This document shows, piece after piece, positions 25,417-33,113 of a DNA stretch of 64,000 bases (position 1 is the stretch's first letter; each line of letters starts with the position of its first letter). This stretch comes from Bacteroidota bacterium. GTDB lineage: Bacteria; Bacteroidota; Bacteroidia; Flavobacteriales; Flavobacteriaceae. Location of the stretch: contig JAEWCF010000014.1 in NCBI GenBank assembly GCA_023390775.1, positions 3,787 to 67,786 of the forward strand, given 5' to 3'. The position numbers and the translations under genes were made by a program. Under the pieces are notes generated by a model. The model saw only the letters and a list, made by a program, of their open reading frames with translations. It did not search any database and was not told the origin of the DNA.

Positions 25417-25424
25417 CAAATTTA
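25417..25424 (-). promoter_or_regulatory. Putative -7 promoter box for pgk (TAAATTTG)
   Basis: TAAATTTG on the minus strand, 25 bp upstream of the pgk start, exactly fits TAnnTTTG and supports that start over the longer open frame. Confidence 0.55.
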
Positions 25425-25521
25425 ACCATTTTGTGCTGCAGGAAAAAGTTCCCGTGAAAGAGTAGGGGAGGCGACGCCGGCAATGTAAGGCGAAACCGTA
25501 CCCGGCGCTACGCGGAATCGC

Positions 25522-25529
25522 TATATTTG
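25522..25529 (+). promoter_or_regulatory. Putative -7 promoter box for holB (TATATTTG), possibly giving a leaderless transcript
   Basis: TATATTTG exactly fits TAnnTTTG and ends only 4 bp before the holB ATG. If transcription starts the usual few bases downstream, the mRNA would begin at or next to the start codon. Confidence 0.5.
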
Positions 25530-25533
25530 CTTC

Positions 25534-26682
25534 ATGCAATTTTACGACATCCCCGGCCAGGAGTATATCAAGACACACCTGAGGCAAAGTGCAGCATCGG
25601 GCCGCATCGCCCACGCACAACTCTTTGTGGGCCCCGAAGGTTCGGGCATGCTGGCCACGGCCATCGCCTATGCACAGTATATCCTGTGCGGAAACCTGGG
25701 AAGCGAGAACTCCGGGGGCAACGAGGCCTGCAACCTCAAATTCTCGACATTGTCGCATCCCGATCTGCATTTCGTTTATCCGACGGTTTCCACCGAAGAG
25801 GTCAAGTCCAAACCCAAGAGCCTCGATTTCATCGCCGAATGGAGGGAATTCGTGCTTGCCAATCCGCACGGAAGCCTTTTTGACTGGTACCAGACGCTCG
25901 AGGTGGCCAACAAGCAGGGATTGATCAGGGTTGAGGATGCCGCAGAGGTGCTCAAGGTCCTGTCGCTCAAACCTTTTGAAGGCGGGTACAAAATTATGAT
26001 CGTCTGGATGGCCGACAAGATGAACATCGAAGCCTCCAACAAATTGTTGAAGATTATCGAAGAACCGCCCCAGAAAACCGTCTTCATCCTGATCACCGAA
26101 AACGAGGAGGACATCGTACAGACCATCCGCTCCCGTTGCCAGGTGCTGCACTTCGGCCCGATTCCGGAAGAAATCCTCGCCGAGACATTGGTTTCACGTG
26201 AAAACGCCGACCCCCGGCTCGCCCGAAACCTGGCGCGCCAGTCGCAGGGAAATTATTCAAAGGCCCTTCATCTTTTGCACGGGGACAGCGAGGAACTGCC
26301 GTTTGAGGAATGGTTTGTATTGTGGGTCCGTGCGGCGTTCAGGGCCAAGGGAAACGCCTCGGCAATTTCGGACCTGATTTCCTGGAGCGAGAAAATCGCT
26401 GCCCTGGGGCGGGAGACCCAAAAAAAATTCCTGCACTTTTGCATCGATATGTTCCGGCAGGCGCTCCTGCTCAATTACCAGGCGACGAGCCTCGTGTATA
26501 TCGAACCGAAGGTGGATAAATTCAAGCTTGAGAATTTTGCGCCGTTTGTCAATGGGAACAATATCGGCGAGATATTCGAGGAGCTTTCTTCCGCGGTGTA
26601 TCACATCGAGCGAAACGGAAACGCCAAGATCATCCTGACCGACCTGTCCATAAAACTAACCCGTCTCATCCATAAAAAATAA
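25534..26682 (+). CDS. holB: DNA polymerase III subunit delta'
   Basis: This 382-residue protein belongs to the clamp-loader AAA+ family. It opens IPGQEYIKTHLRQ, followed by GRIAHAQLFVGPEGSGM in place of a fully canonical Walker A (no GKT), as in delta' subunits. It also has NKLLKIIEEPPQ and a degenerate sensor segment TIRSRCQVLHF. It loads the sliding clamp as part of the polymerase III holoenzyme. The DoxX-like gene follows after 3 bp. A parS-like sequence (26190-26205) in the coding region is imperfect and was not called. Confidence 0.92.
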   Translation: MQFYDIPGQEYIKTHLRQSAASGRIAHAQLFVGPEGSGMLATAIAYAQYILCGNLGSENSGGNEACNLKFSTLSHPDLHFVYPTVSTEEVKSKPKSLDFIAEWREFVLANPHGSLFDWYQTLEVANKQGLIRVEDAAEVLKVLSLKPFEGGYKIMIVWMADKMNIEASNKLLKIIEEPPQKTVFILITENEEDIVQTIRSRCQVLHFGPIPEEILAETLVSRENADPRLARNLARQSQGNYSKALHLLHGDSEELPFEEWFVLWVRAAFRAKGNASAISDLISWSEKIAALGRETQKKFLHFCIDMFRQALLLNYQATSLVYIEPKVDKFKLENFAPFVNGNNIGEIFEELSSAVYHIERNGNAKIILTDLSIKLTRLIHKK

Positions 26683-26685
26683 GCC

Positions 26686-27066
26686 ATGAACATAGCATCG
26701 ATGCTCATCCTCATTTACCTGGGAATCACGTTTGTGCAATCCGGTTACGACAAAATCATGGACTGGCGGTCAAATGTGGACTGGCTAAAGGACCATTTTT
26801 CCAAAACTTTCCTTTCGGGCATGGTTCCGCAGGCTTTGCTGGTAATTTTGGCAGTTGAACTGATCGCGGGAGTGCTTTGTTTTGCTGGCGTACTGGAGCT
26901 CTGGCTCTACAACGGTCGCGTCACCGGTTACTACGGCGCCGTGTTTTCGTGCATTGCCTTGATTTTCCTCCTGTTCGGGCAGCGAATTGCCAAGGATTAC
27001 GAGGGGGCAAAAACCATTACCATTTACTTTATTCCGGCTGTTCTTGCGGTACATTGGCTAAGCTAG
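26686..27066 (+). CDS. DoxX-like small membrane protein
   Basis: This 126-residue protein has about four hydrophobic segments (near 3-20, 45-68, 75-97 and 105-124). It contains YLGITFVQSGYDKIMDW, which fits the DoxX family in outline. The function is unknown. Its last 38 bp overlap the 3' end of the convergent PIF1-like helicase gene, so both C-termini are encoded by the same DNA. Confidence 0.8.
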   Translation: MNIASMLILIYLGITFVQSGYDKIMDWRSNVDWLKDHFSKTFLSGMVPQALLVILAVELIAGVLCFAGVLELWLYNGRVTGYYGAVFSCIALIFLLFGQRIAKDYEGAKTITIYFIPAVLAVHWLS

Positions 27067-29233
27067 CCCGGAAGATTTTCAAATCTTCATAGGAATACTG
27101 TTCGCCCGCTTTCGCCCGCATTTCCGAGAGAGTGCCGATATCGCCATCCGAAAAAATTTCATGCAGCCGGTCAAGGATGTGATTTGGCAATAACTCGACG
27201 ACGTTGACGGCCTTGATTTTGACGAGTTGTTCCATGTGGGCCATGATGGTCTTTTCGGACAGTTTGCGAAGCGCAGCGATTTCCCGGACCGATTGCCCGT
27301 CCTGCCACAACTCCAGTGTCTGCAAGAACGTGTTTTTTTTCTTTTTGGGCTCCCTGGCGGCACGTTTGGGCACGATCTCTCCCACGCGTTCACGGAAGAG
27401 GTTTGAGACCGCCAGACCGCCCAGATTTTCCTTTGAAGGCGTTTGGTCAAGGGCGATGATCTCTGCCAATCGCTCGGACTTCAGGATGCCCATTATGGCC
27501 GAAGAGATCACCTCGTCCAATTCCTCGAGCTTGGCCAAAACGCCCTTGCCCTTCTTGCCCGCTCCCAACTCTTCGCGTTCATGCCGCACCGCCTGAAGCA
27601 TGCCCGTCAAACGTGGAACAAAATATTGCGAGGCAGCCATTGTCCTTTCCCGAATCGCTTCGCGGTCGCCGGTTTCGAAGATGCCGGGAAGCCGTGATTG
27701 AAAATTGCGGGCCGTGGCAACCAGGTCGTCGAGAACAAGGCGTTGCGGTTGCAGGTATTTTTTTATCCGGGTGGCGCTGGCCGAGGGTTTTGAAAATACA
27801 TGTTCCCAGATCTCGACGATCTCGCCAAGGTCAAAGCCTGAGGACAAGCGCGACAGGAGAAATTTCGACATCTCCGACTGCAGCCTTTCGGGCAATTTTT
27901 CGTCGCCTGCCCGGGTTGCGAATTCGGTAACCGACTGGTCGCTGCCGATACCTTCGAGGCGCATCGGCGAAAGCAGGACAAGGCCGTCCAATGACCGAAG
28001 CCGCGACAGGGCAACATAGGCCTGGCCCGGCATGAAGACCTGCGAAACATCAAGCGCAGCCTTGTCAAAGGTCAGGCCCTGGCTTTTGTGAACGGTAATG
28101 GCCCACGCAAGTCGCAGGGGATAATGCACGAAGGTGCCGAGGATCTCCTCGGTCACCTCGCGGGTTTCGGGGTCAAGCGTATATTGGATATTCTGCCACT
28201 CATAACGCGGGACCTCAATGGTTTCGCCGTCTTCGAACCGGACGATGATATCATCCGCATCCACCGATGCGACGACGCCGGTTTTTCCATTAAAGAATCG
28301 TTTTTCAGGAGCGAGGTCGTTCTTGATGAACATCACGCGAGTTCCTTCCTTGAGCGAAAGGACGGGTTCGATGGGATACATCCTCTCGGGAAAATCCCCG
28401 AAAATCTCTGCTTTGAACCGAAAGCTAGGGCCGGGAAGCGCATTCAATGACCGCTCGTTGATGGAATCTGCCTTGAAATTATGCGTCGTCAGGATAATGC
28501 GGCCGTCGTCCTTTGAGGGATCGTATCCAATCTTTACGAACGAATTGAGAATATCCACAGACGCGCGGCTTAATGTATTGTGCCTGAGCTCGTTCAAGAT
28601 ATCGATAAAGCGCTGGTCATCCTGCCGGTAAATCTTTGAAAGTTCGATGTAGACCGGCGGCGTGTGGGTCAGGACGTGCGAATTGAAGAAATATTTACCG
28701 CCGTAATATCTGGACAGGTGTTGCCATTCCTCATTTTTGATCACGGGCGGAAGCTGCAACAAATCCCCGATAAACAAGACCTGGACCCCGCCAAATGGCT
28801 GACGGACCCTGCGGACATGGCGAAGCATCAAGTCAATCGCATCGAGCAAGTCAGGCCGTAACATGCTGACTTCGTCAATGATTAAAAGCTCCATGGCCCT
28901 GACAACAGCACGCTTCTGGATGCTGAGCCTGAAATGCCGCCGAAGCGTCTCGCTATTCTCGAATCGGCAACTTTGGCTGGTGGGCAGGTCGTACGAATCG
29001 GGAATGAACCCTGCCAATGGCAACCCGAACATGGAGTGAATGGTCACACCGCCCGCGTTGAGTGCCGCGATTCCGGTAGGAGCGACGACGACCGCATTTT
29101 TGTAGGTGGTCCGGATAATCTCGCGAAGAAGGGTAGTTTTTCCGGTGCCTGCCTTTCCCGTCAAAAAAACGGGGCTGGCGGTCCTGTTAATGAATTCGAG
29201 GACGTATCGTGCGGCTTCTGACAGTTCAAACAT
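27029..29233 (-). CDS. PIF1-like helicase with C-terminal helix-turn-helix domain
   Basis: This 734-residue superfamily 1B helicase has Walker A GKAGTGKTT near residue 25, Walker B LLIDEVSML, and the PIF1 signature PFGGVQVLFIGDLLQLPPV. Motif VI-like sequences VHKSQGLTFDKA and YVALSRLRSLDGL follow at about 390-420. After a charged linker the C-terminus holds a domain with DGQSVREIAALRKLSEKTI, matching the HTH_40 type seen at the ends of RecQ/PIF1-like helicases. It probably unwinds DNA in repair or replication. The ATG at 29233 was preferred because an upstream 10-residue extension is outside the family core. Confidence 0.9.
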   Translation of the reverse strand: MFELSEAARYVLEFINRTASPVFLTGKAGTGKTTLLREIIRTTYKNAVVVAPTGIAALNAGGVTIHSMFGLPLAGFIPDSYDLPTSQSCRFENSETLRRHFRLSIQKRAVVRAMELLIIDEVSMLRPDLLDAIDLMLRHVRRVRQPFGGVQVLFIGDLLQLPPVIKNEEWQHLSRYYGGKYFFNSHVLTHTPPVYIELSKIYRQDDQRFIDILNELRHNTLSRASVDILNSFVKIGYDPSKDDGRIILTTHNFKADSINERSLNALPGPSFRFKAEIFGDFPERMYPIEPVLSLKEGTRVMFIKNDLAPEKRFFNGKTGVVASVDADDIIVRFEDGETIEVPRYEWQNIQYTLDPETREVTEEILGTFVHYPLRLAWAITVHKSQGLTFDKAALDVSQVFMPGQAYVALSRLRSLDGLVLLSPMRLEGIGSDQSVTEFATRAGDEKLPERLQSEMSKFLLSRLSSGFDLGEIVEIWEHVFSKPSASATRIKKYLQPQRLVLDDLVATARNFQSRLPGIFETGDREAIRERTMAASQYFVPRLTGMLQAVRHEREELGAGKKGKGVLAKLEELDEVISSAIMGILKSERLAEIIALDQTPSKENLGGLAVSNLFRERVGEIVPKRAAREPKKKKNTFLQTLELWQDGQSVREIAALRKLSEKTIMAHMEQLVKIKAVNVVELLPNHILDRLHEIFSDGDIGTLSEMRAKAGEQYSYEDLKIFRASLANVPQEQPE

Positions 29234-29273
29234 GGCGTGTAACTTTTGCCGGGAAAAGTACAAAAATCAGCAT

Positions 29274-29299
29274 AAAAAAACCTCCGGTTTTTCCGGAGG
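29274..29299 (-). terminator. Rho-independent terminator of the OmpH-like gene
   Basis: A 7-bp GC-rich stem (CCTCCGG / CCGGAGG) with a 5-nt loop is followed on the minus strand by seven T residues. It lies 20 bp after the OmpH-like stop codon. Confidence 0.88.
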
Positions 29300-29318
29300 C
29301 TTGATTCAAAATTTATTG

Positions 29319-29873
29319 CTATTTGGCAGCCGGCTCCTCTTTTTTAGCCTGGCCTTTGTACTTGTCGTTCAACAACTTGACGAGCTCGTCGGTGATGTCA
29401 TACTTGTCTTCGGCGTAAAGGATCGTTGCGGCTTCTCCCGTTCCATAGATATAGGCATATCCATTTTCCTTGCCGTAATCCTTGATGAATTTCTTGATGC
29501 TTTTGACGAGGGTATCCATTTCGGTCCCGCTCTCCTTTTGCAACTGCTGGAGCATCGCCTGCTGCGCCATCCCCAATTGTTCCTCGCGCTGACGGAGCTC
29601 CATGCCTTTTTGCTGGGCCCACGCCTGTCCCTTGGCCTGCGCATTCTCGCGGAAACTGGAGGCATCGGCCTTGAATTTTTCGACGGCCGCGTCCAACTCC
29701 TTGCCCATTTCCTCAGATTTCGCCTTGTATTTGGCTTCGATGTCCCTCGCCTCTGTATATTCCTCCAGAAGCTTTGACGTGTCAACATAAGCAGTCTTCA
29801 ATTCCTTGGTTTCGGCCTCTTTGTTACAGGAAACTGCAGCGATGGCCAAGGCCAGGATCAACAATCTTTTCAT
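29319..29873 (-). CDS. OmpH/Skp family periplasmic chaperone-like lipoprotein
   Basis: This 184-residue protein has a lipoprotein-type signal (ILALAIAAVSCNKEAE). The segment after it, TAYVDTSKLLEEYTEA, and the long Lys/Glu/Gln-rich coiled coil at about 40-120 are typical of OmpH/Skp. A small C-terminal beta segment (YAYIYGTGEAATILYAEDKYDITDEL) closes the fold. Skp-like proteins hold unfolded outer-membrane proteins, but here the Cys suggests anchoring to a membrane. The start was placed at the signal peptide. It has its own promoter box and terminator, so it is probably a single-gene unit. Confidence 0.9.
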   Translation of the reverse strand: MKRLLILALAIAAVSCNKEAETKELKTAYVDTSKLLEEYTEARDIEAKYKAKSEEMGKELDAAVEKFKADASSFRENAQAKGQAWAQQKGMELRQREEQLGMAQQAMLQQLQKESGTEMDTLVKSIKKFIKDYGKENGYAYIYGTGEAATILYAEDKYDITDELVKLLNDKYKGQAKKEEPAAK

Positions 29874-29892
29874 GATTTGATTTTTAGATGTG

Positions 29893-29900
29893 CAAAAATA
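29893..29900 (-). promoter_or_regulatory. Putative -7 promoter box (TATTTTTG) for the OmpH-like gene
   Basis: TATTTTTG on the minus strand, 19 bp upstream of the ATG, fits TAnnTTTG. Confidence 0.5.
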
Positions 29901-29924
29901 GTTTTTTTGACGAAACACTCGATA

Positions 29925-30764
29925 TTATTTGCGCCGAAGCACGTAAATCTGGGAAGAACATTCTCCTGTCCTCAACGCGGCAACATTGGATTTTAAACCT
30001 TGCCAAAGCCCTTTTACCACATTCATTTTGCCTGTGCGATTCTTTTCTGAAAGCAGGCACACGTAAAAAGCGTCAAACCACATGGGCAAAATGCGGGTTA
30101 CAGTCATTGAATGGCGCGTTGCCAAATTGAGGATGGCCGTCTTGGAAAAGTGCCAAAGATGGCGCGGAACATCATACGCCGCCCAGTTGCTTCCATAATG
30201 GCGGGCGTCCGCCGACCTGAAATTCGGAACGGCGATCACGGCAATCCCGTCTGGTTTGAGCAGTCTGAGAATTTCCCGGATCTGCCTATCGGGATCGGGA
30301 ACGTGCTCCAGGACATGCCACAGGGTAATGACATCGAAACTCGCTGGCGGAAAAACATTGGAATCGGTGCGCACGTCCAAATCCTTGCCGAGGGCCAGAG
30401 CGCGTGCGAACTCTCCCGGCTCGGTTCCGGATGCCTTCCATCCGCTACGGCGTGCAGCTGCAAGAAAATCGCCGGTTCCGCAACCGATGTCAAGAAGATT
30501 CCGTCCCGGGGAGTAGGAATTGATTAGCGAAATCTTCCTTTGAAGCGCAAATCTTTTAATTAGCTGGTAGGTTTTCTCGAAGAGGTTCCGGTTACCATCG
30601 GTGTGTGAAATATAATCTTCGCTTTGATAATACCTGCCGAGGTTTTCCGCCGAAGGTTGCGGAAGCGTCTTTAGCAACGCGCCTTCTTCCATCGGCATAA
30701 GTTCAAATTCCTCTCCCGTAACCGAATGATCTTTAACCGAAAAACTCTGCTGACTGATTCTCAC
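29925..30764 (-). CDS. Class I SAM-dependent methyltransferase
   Basis: This 279-residue protein has SAM-binding motif I LLDIGCGTGDFL, an acidic motif II (GTEPGEF), and ITLWHVLEHVPDPD with VPNFRSAD further on. It fits the Methyltransf_23-like group. Cytosolic; the substrate is unknown. The start is a GTG at 30764; no nearby ATG gives the conserved N-terminal segment (DHSVTGEEFEL). It follows mnmG on the same strand, with a parS-like site in the gap. Confidence 0.88.
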   Translation of the reverse strand: MRISQQSFSVKDHSVTGEEFELMPMEEGALLKTLPQPSAENLGRYYQSEDYISHTDGNRNLFEKTYQLIKRFALQRKISLINSYSPGRNLLDIGCGTGDFLAAARRSGWKASGTEPGEFARALALGKDLDVRTDSNVFPPASFDVITLWHVLEHVPDPDRQIREILRLLKPDGIAVIAVPNFRSADARHYGSNWAAYDVPRHLWHFSKTAILNLATRHSMTVTRILPMWFDAFYVCLLSEKNRTGKMNVVKGLWQGLKSNVAALRTGECSSQIYVLRRK

Positions 30765-30804
30765 TCTCTCTGTAAATGCTTATAAATAAAGGAGTCCCGC
30801 TATT

Positions 30805-30820
30805 CGTTCCACGTGAAACT
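30805..30820. promoter_or_regulatory. parS-like site at the end of mnmG
   Basis: CGTTCCACGTGAAACT agrees with the parS consensus TGTTnCACGTGAAACA at all 14 inner positions; only the two outermost bases differ. It overlaps the mnmG stop codon (30819-30821). ParB/Spo0J binds such sites near replication origins. Confidence 0.72.
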
Positions 30821-32690
30821 AGCGGCCCATGTAAATCAACAAAACCGAAATATCGCTTGGCGAGACGCCACTGATCCGGGAAGCTTGCGATAAAGTAACG
30901 GGTCGAATCCTCTTGAATTTCTCCTTCGCTTCATAGGACAACGACTTGATCTTATCGTAATCAAATTGCTCCGGTATGCGGATGTCTTCCAAGCGCGTCA
31001 ATTTCTCGGCATTGGCCCGCTCCTTTTCAATATATCCCGAATACTTAACCTGGATTTCGGCCTGCTCGATGATTTCCTGATCGAGTTGATGAGCATCTAT
31101 ATATTCTATCACTTTTTCGAATTTCAGGATGTCCTCAAGCGTGATCTGTGGCCTCGAAAAGACCTTGAACATCTTATCGGACTGAACAATCGGGGCCGAC
31201 TCCTTGCTTTCCAAAATGGGATTGGCCTCGGCAACCGTGACGCTGGTTTCCTTGAAAAAGGCTACCATCTTCTCTGATTCGTTGAGTTTATGCTCCATCC
31301 TGCGCATTCTCTTTTCAGATGCCAGGCCTATTTCGAACGATTTCGGCGTTAGCCTAAAATCGGCATTGTCCTGCCGAAGCAATGTGCGATATTCAGCGCG
31401 TGAGGTAAACATACGGTAAGGTTCCTCGGTGCCCTTGGTGATCAGATCGTCGATCAAAACACCGATATAAGCTTCGTCGCGCTTAAGAATCAGCGGATCC
31501 GCCTCCCGCACCTGTAGCGCGGCATTGATCCCGGCCATCAGTCCCTGGGAAGCGGCTTCCTCGTAGCCGGTAGTTCCGTTGATCTGACCCGCAAAATACA
31601 ACCCCTTAACCAACTTGGTCTCCAGTGTATGGGTCAGTTGGGTCGGCGGAAAATAATCGTATTCAATAGCATAGCCGGGCCTAAAAAACTTCACGTTTAT
31701 AAAACCGGCCACGGATTTCAGGGCTTTGTACTGCACGTCCTCCGGAAGGGATGTTGAAAATCCGTTGACATACATCTCCACCGTATCCCATCCTTCGGGT
31801 TCGACAAATAGTTGGTGTCGGTCCTTGTCGGCAAACCGATTGATCTTGTCTTCGATCGAAGGGCAATACCGCGGGCCGAGGCTCTGGATACGCCCGTTGA
31901 ACATGGGGGAACGATCAAATCCCTCCCTCAAAAGGTCGTGAACCAACGGCGAAGTATAAGTCATGTAACACGACTTTTGATGCGTGAGCGGCTGGGTTTC
32001 GTCGGAATAAGAAAATTTTGCGGGATCTGCATCGCCCTTTTCCTCATTCATTTTACTATAATCCAGCGATCGGCCGTCCACGCGGGGCGGAGTTCCGGTC
32101 TTCATACGACCTGACGTGAAACCGGCGTTTACGAGATCTTCGGTAATGCCGTATGCGGCGCCTTCTCCCGCCCGGCCGCCGCCAAATTGTTTCTCGCCAA
32201 TGTGGATCAATCCATTTAAGAAGGTTCCGTTGGTGAGCACTACGGTTTTCGACCTGATCTCGACGCCCAACGAAGTCTTTACGCCCCGGATCTTCCCGTT
32301 TTCAATAATCAGCCCCCGAACCATTTCCTGATAAAAATCGAGGTTCGGAGTTTTTTCCAACATCAATCTCCAACATTCGGCAAATCGCATCCTGTCGCTT
32401 TGGACACGCGGTGACCACATGGCCGGCCCTTTTGATTTGTTGAGCATCTTGAACTGGATCGCCGTCTTGTCCGAAACAATTCCCGAATATCCTCCCAACG
32501 CATCGATCTCGCGCACGATCTGGCCTTTGGCAATTCCTCCCATTGCGGGATTGCATGACATCTGGGCGATATTCTGCAGGCTCATTGTGATCAGCAAGGT
32601 GCTTGCGCCCATATTCGCGGCGGCGGCGGCAGCCTCGGATCCGGCATGGCCCGCGCCTACCACAACGACATCGTATTCTTTATTAAACAT
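30819..32690 (-). CDS. mnmG: tRNA uridine-5-carboxymethylaminomethyl(34) synthesis enzyme MnmG
   Basis: This 623-residue FAD protein opens with the dinucleotide-binding motif VVVVGAGHAGSEAA. Family landmarks follow: MSCNPAMGGIAKG, GRMKTGTPPRVD, FAGQINGTTGYEEAASQG and FTSRAEYR. With MnmE it installs the cmnm5 group on U34 of certain tRNAs. The length and start are typical. It lies between two parS-like sites and 3 bp after ybeY. mnmG is often near replication origins in bacteria. Confidence 0.97.
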   Translation of the reverse strand: MFNKEYDVVVVGAGHAGSEAAAAAANMGASTLLITMSLQNIAQMSCNPAMGGIAKGQIVREIDALGGYSGIVSDKTAIQFKMLNKSKGPAMWSPRVQSDRMRFAECWRLMLEKTPNLDFYQEMVRGLIIENGKIRGVKTSLGVEIRSKTVVLTNGTFLNGLIHIGEKQFGGGRAGEGAAYGITEDLVNAGFTSGRMKTGTPPRVDGRSLDYSKMNEEKGDADPAKFSYSDETQPLTHQKSCYMTYTSPLVHDLLREGFDRSPMFNGRIQSLGPRYCPSIEDKINRFADKDRHQLFVEPEGWDTVEMYVNGFSTSLPEDVQYKALKSVAGFINVKFFRPGYAIEYDYFPPTQLTHTLETKLVKGLYFAGQINGTTGYEEAASQGLMAGINAALQVREADPLILKRDEAYIGVLIDDLITKGTEEPYRMFTSRAEYRTLLRQDNADFRLTPKSFEIGLASEKRMRRMEHKLNESEKMVAFFKETSVTVAEANPILESKESAPIVQSDKMFKVFSRPQITLEDILKFEKVIEYIDAHQLDQEIIEQAEIQVKYSGYIEKERANAEKLTRLEDIRIPEQFDYDKIKSLSYEAKEKFKRIRPVTLSQASRISGVSPSDISVLLIYMGR

Positions 32691-32693
32691 TCG

Positions 32694-33113
32694 CTATTGT
32701 TCCACGTGAAACATCCTCATCTTCTCCTCTTCCTTGGCGCGCATCATTGCCGCGTCCGCATCATCTTTGTCCTTGTACCCGCAATAGTGCAGAAGCCCAT
32801 GGGCCATCACTCTATGCAGCTCATCTATAAAATCAACCGAAAATGATTCGGCGTTATCGCGAACGCGCTCCAGAGAAATAAATATATCGCCGCTTATCTC
32901 GTTTCCCACCGTGTAATCAAAACTGATAATATCGGTCAGGTCATCATGCCCCAAATACTCCACATTGATTTTGTGCAGGTAATCGTCGTCGCAAAATACA
33001 TAGCTAATCTCGCCGATCGTCTTGCCCTCGCTCAGTACTACTTTACGGCACCACAAATCATAAACCGTCTCATTATCAAGGGAAAAATCAGTCTCGTAAT
33101 TGAATTCAATCAT
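32694..33113 (-). CDS. ybeY: rRNA maturation endoribonuclease YbeY
   Basis: This 139-residue metalloprotein has the zinc-site segment AHGLLHYCGYKDKDD (H105, H109). The third ligand, histidine in many bacteria (HGxLHxxGxDH), is replaced here by an Asp/Lys-rich segment, as I recall for other Bacteroidota members. YbeY takes part in 16S rRNA 3'-end maturation and ribosome quality control. The start overlaps the end of the DUF4175 gene by 8 bp. The C-terminal FHVEQ is encoded by the parS site. Confidence 0.9.
   Translation of the reverse strand: MIEFNYETDFSLDNETVYDLWCRKVVLSEGKTIGEISYVFCDDDYLHKINVEYLGHDDLTDIISFDYTVGNEISGDIFISLERVRDNAESFSVDFIDELHRVMAHGLLHYCGYKDKDDADAAMMRAKEEEKMRMFHVEQ
32698..32713. 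promoter_or_regulatory. Perfect parS site inside the 3' end of ybeY
   Basis: TGTTCCACGTGAAACA is a full match to the parS consensus TGTTnCACGTGAAACA. It lies within the last codons of ybeY and on that strand encodes the tail FHVEQ, so it serves as protein-coding sequence as well as a likely ParB-binding site. Confidence 0.82.

Noticed and set aside
24205..26151. A 648-codon minus-strand open frame extending pgk through the holB region
   Set aside because: The upstream part is antisense to holB and lacks any conserved sequence. The canonical pgk N-terminus and a promoter box place the start at 25392.
26190..26205. parS-like sequence GGTTTCACGTGAAAAC inside holB
   Set aside because: It has the CACGTG core and a 12-bp palindrome but mismatches at three consensus positions outside the variable base. 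It is too weak to call without ParB data.
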